Of a stretch of 6,630 nt of DNA, positions 5,815 to 6,630 are shown in pieces. The DNA is from Alphaproteobacteria bacterium (GTDB lineage Bacteria; Pseudomonadota; Alphaproteobacteria; Rhizobiales; Beijerinckiaceae): contig RFZR01000091.1 of assembly GCA_009920595.1 (NCBI GenBank), positions 1 to 6,630 of the forward strand, in the 5' to 3' direction. Positions within the stretch are counted from its first letter, which is position 1, and every line of letters starts with the position of its first letter. The position numbers were made by a program, and so were the translations under genes. Below the pieces are notes generated by a model, which saw only the letters and a list, made by a program, of their open reading frames with translations, was not told the origin of the DNA and did no database searches.

Positions 5815-6630
5815 TCATCCATTCGGCAGAAACGGTTTGCCTAGACATGCGGGTTCCTTGCCGCTTCGCCCATCTCGTGAGGAGATGAAAGCTAAGACAG
5901 CAACCGCAATGAGATAGGGCATCGCTGCCCAAAATTGAGAGGGCATGATGGCATAGCCCGACGCCTTTGCGTAGAGCTCCAATGTCATCAATACCCCAAA
6001 GAAATATGCGCCCGCTAAAAGGCGTCCAGCACGCCATCCCGCGAAGACGACAAGTGCAAGCGCGATCCATCCGCGGCCTGCAGTCATTTGCTCGGCCCAC
6101 ATCGGTGTAATCACCATGGAGAAATTTGCACCGGCGATCCCCGCGATCGCGCCACCAAAGGCAATGGCTGCATAACGGATTGCGATCACCGGATAGCCGA
6201 TCGAATGTGCTGAAAAATCATTCTCTCCAACTGCCCGCAATACAAGCCCCGCACGCGTCGAGGATAAAAACCATCCGATCGCAAAGACCAAGAAGAAGGC
6301 GAAATAGACAAAGACACTATGTCCAAAAATCACACGCCAAATCGGGTGTTGCGCGAGAGCGTCTGGGAAGGGGGGATCAAATGGTAGTGCCGCAAAGCCT
6401 GTATAATTGGTACCAATGAGTGATGACAACCCAATACCAAAGATTGTGAGTGCTAATCCTGTTGCCACTTGATTGGTACCAAGCGACAAGACAAGGACAG
6501 CAAAAATCATTGATGTCGCAACGCCTGCCAGAGCGGCTGCTCCAATTCCAATCCAGGGATTACTGAACTCAAACGCAACCGCAAATCCGGTAATGGCACC
6601 AACGAGCATCATGCCTTCGATGCCTAAATT
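5815..6630 (-). CDS. ABC transporter inner-membrane permease, BMP-associated nucleoside-type (5' end outside window)
   Basis: This is one of the two membrane subunits of an ABC importer of the branched-chain amino acid/ribose/nucleoside permease superfamily (NupQ/YufQ-like). The frame is open at the window end: the first visible residues NLGIEGMMLVGA match the family's early LNxGxEGMML motif, so only about 25-40 N-terminal residues are missing and the internal Met codons at 6612 and 6609 are not the start. Of 271 visible residues, most fall into about eight hydrophobic segments. The cytoplasmic coupling stretch TRAGLVLRAVGENDFSA (125-141) is followed by IAFGGAIAGIAGANFSM and by GRGWIALALVVFAGWRAGRL (185-204), all typical of this family. 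It ends in a polar tail of about 22 residues. It precedes the BMP binding-protein gene by 25 bp on the same strand and is clearly cotranscribed; the partner permease and ATPase should lie beyond the window end. Substrate is probably a purine nucleoside or base, by family only. Confidence 0.92.
   Translation of the reverse strand, partial: NLGIEGMMLVGAITGFAVAFEFSNPWIGIGAAALAGVATSMIFAVLVLSLGTNQVATGLALTIFGIGLSSLIGTNYTGFAALPFDPPFPDALAQHPIWRVIFGHSVFVYFAFFLVFAIGWFLSSTRAGLVLRAVGENDFSAHSIGYPVIAIRYAAIAFGGAIAGIAGANFSMVITPMWAEQMTAGRGWIALALVVFAGWRAGRLLAGAYFFGVLMTLELYAKASGYAIMPSQFWAAMPYLIAVAVLAFISSRDGRSGKEPACLGKPFLPNG

Noticed and set aside
6406..6482. Two copies of the palindrome TTGGTACCAA (6407-6416 and 6473-6482), the first extended to ATTGGTACCAAT
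   Set aside because: Both encode Gly-Thr-Asn in the permease in the same frame, so the repeat follows from the protein sequence and codon choice and is not evidence of a binding site.

Overview
The window reads as an ordinary chromosomal stretch of an alphaproteobacterium, probably of the Rhizobiales (Hyphomicrobiales) type. The best indicators are a phosphatidylcholine synthase (Pcs) closely resembling the Sinorhizobium enzyme, a ubiquinone-pathway FAD hydroxylase with a GEAAHVFPPIGAQGLNLGLRD motif, and a Tat-exported BMP-family binding protein next to its permease. Base composition is moderate, about half G+C by eye, and somewhat more AT-rich in the first kilobase. The host genus cannot be named from this sequence.

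Layout: (1) 1-1031, minus strand, UbiH/UbiF/COQ6-type hydroxylase, its C-terminus cut by the window start. (2) 1032-1188, divergent control region. (3) 1189-1926, plus strand, pcs. (4) 1930-3534, minus strand, SulP-family anion transporter with a C-terminal STAS domain, converging on pcs with a 3-bp gap. (5) 3535-3655, divergent control region with two short dyads. (6) 3656-4633, plus strand, qor-type NADPH:quinone oxidoreductase. (7) 4634-4709, convergent gap with a strong rho-independent hairpin whose U-tract serves the minus strand. (8) 4710-5789, minus strand, BMP-family periplasmic binding protein. (9) 5815-6630, minus strand, ABC permease whose N-terminus lies beyond the window end.

How the genes work together: only the last two form a clear functional unit. 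The permease and the binding protein lie 25 bp apart on the same strand, and the hairpin at 4648-4674 follows. They look like the 3' end of a BMP-type ABC import operon, probably for purine nucleosides or bases, with the ATPase and first permease expected beyond position 6630. The other four genes are single transcription units facing alternating directions. They concern ubiquinone synthesis, membrane lipid synthesis, anion transport and quinone reduction, and nothing in the sequence links them into a pathway.

I found no tRNA or rRNA gene, insertion sequence, CRISPR array, phage gene, obvious frameshift, or credible undescribed system. The findings below are therefore modest: a substituted cofactor motif, start-site choices, dyads in control regions, tight convergent junctions and an export signal of unusual type for the family.
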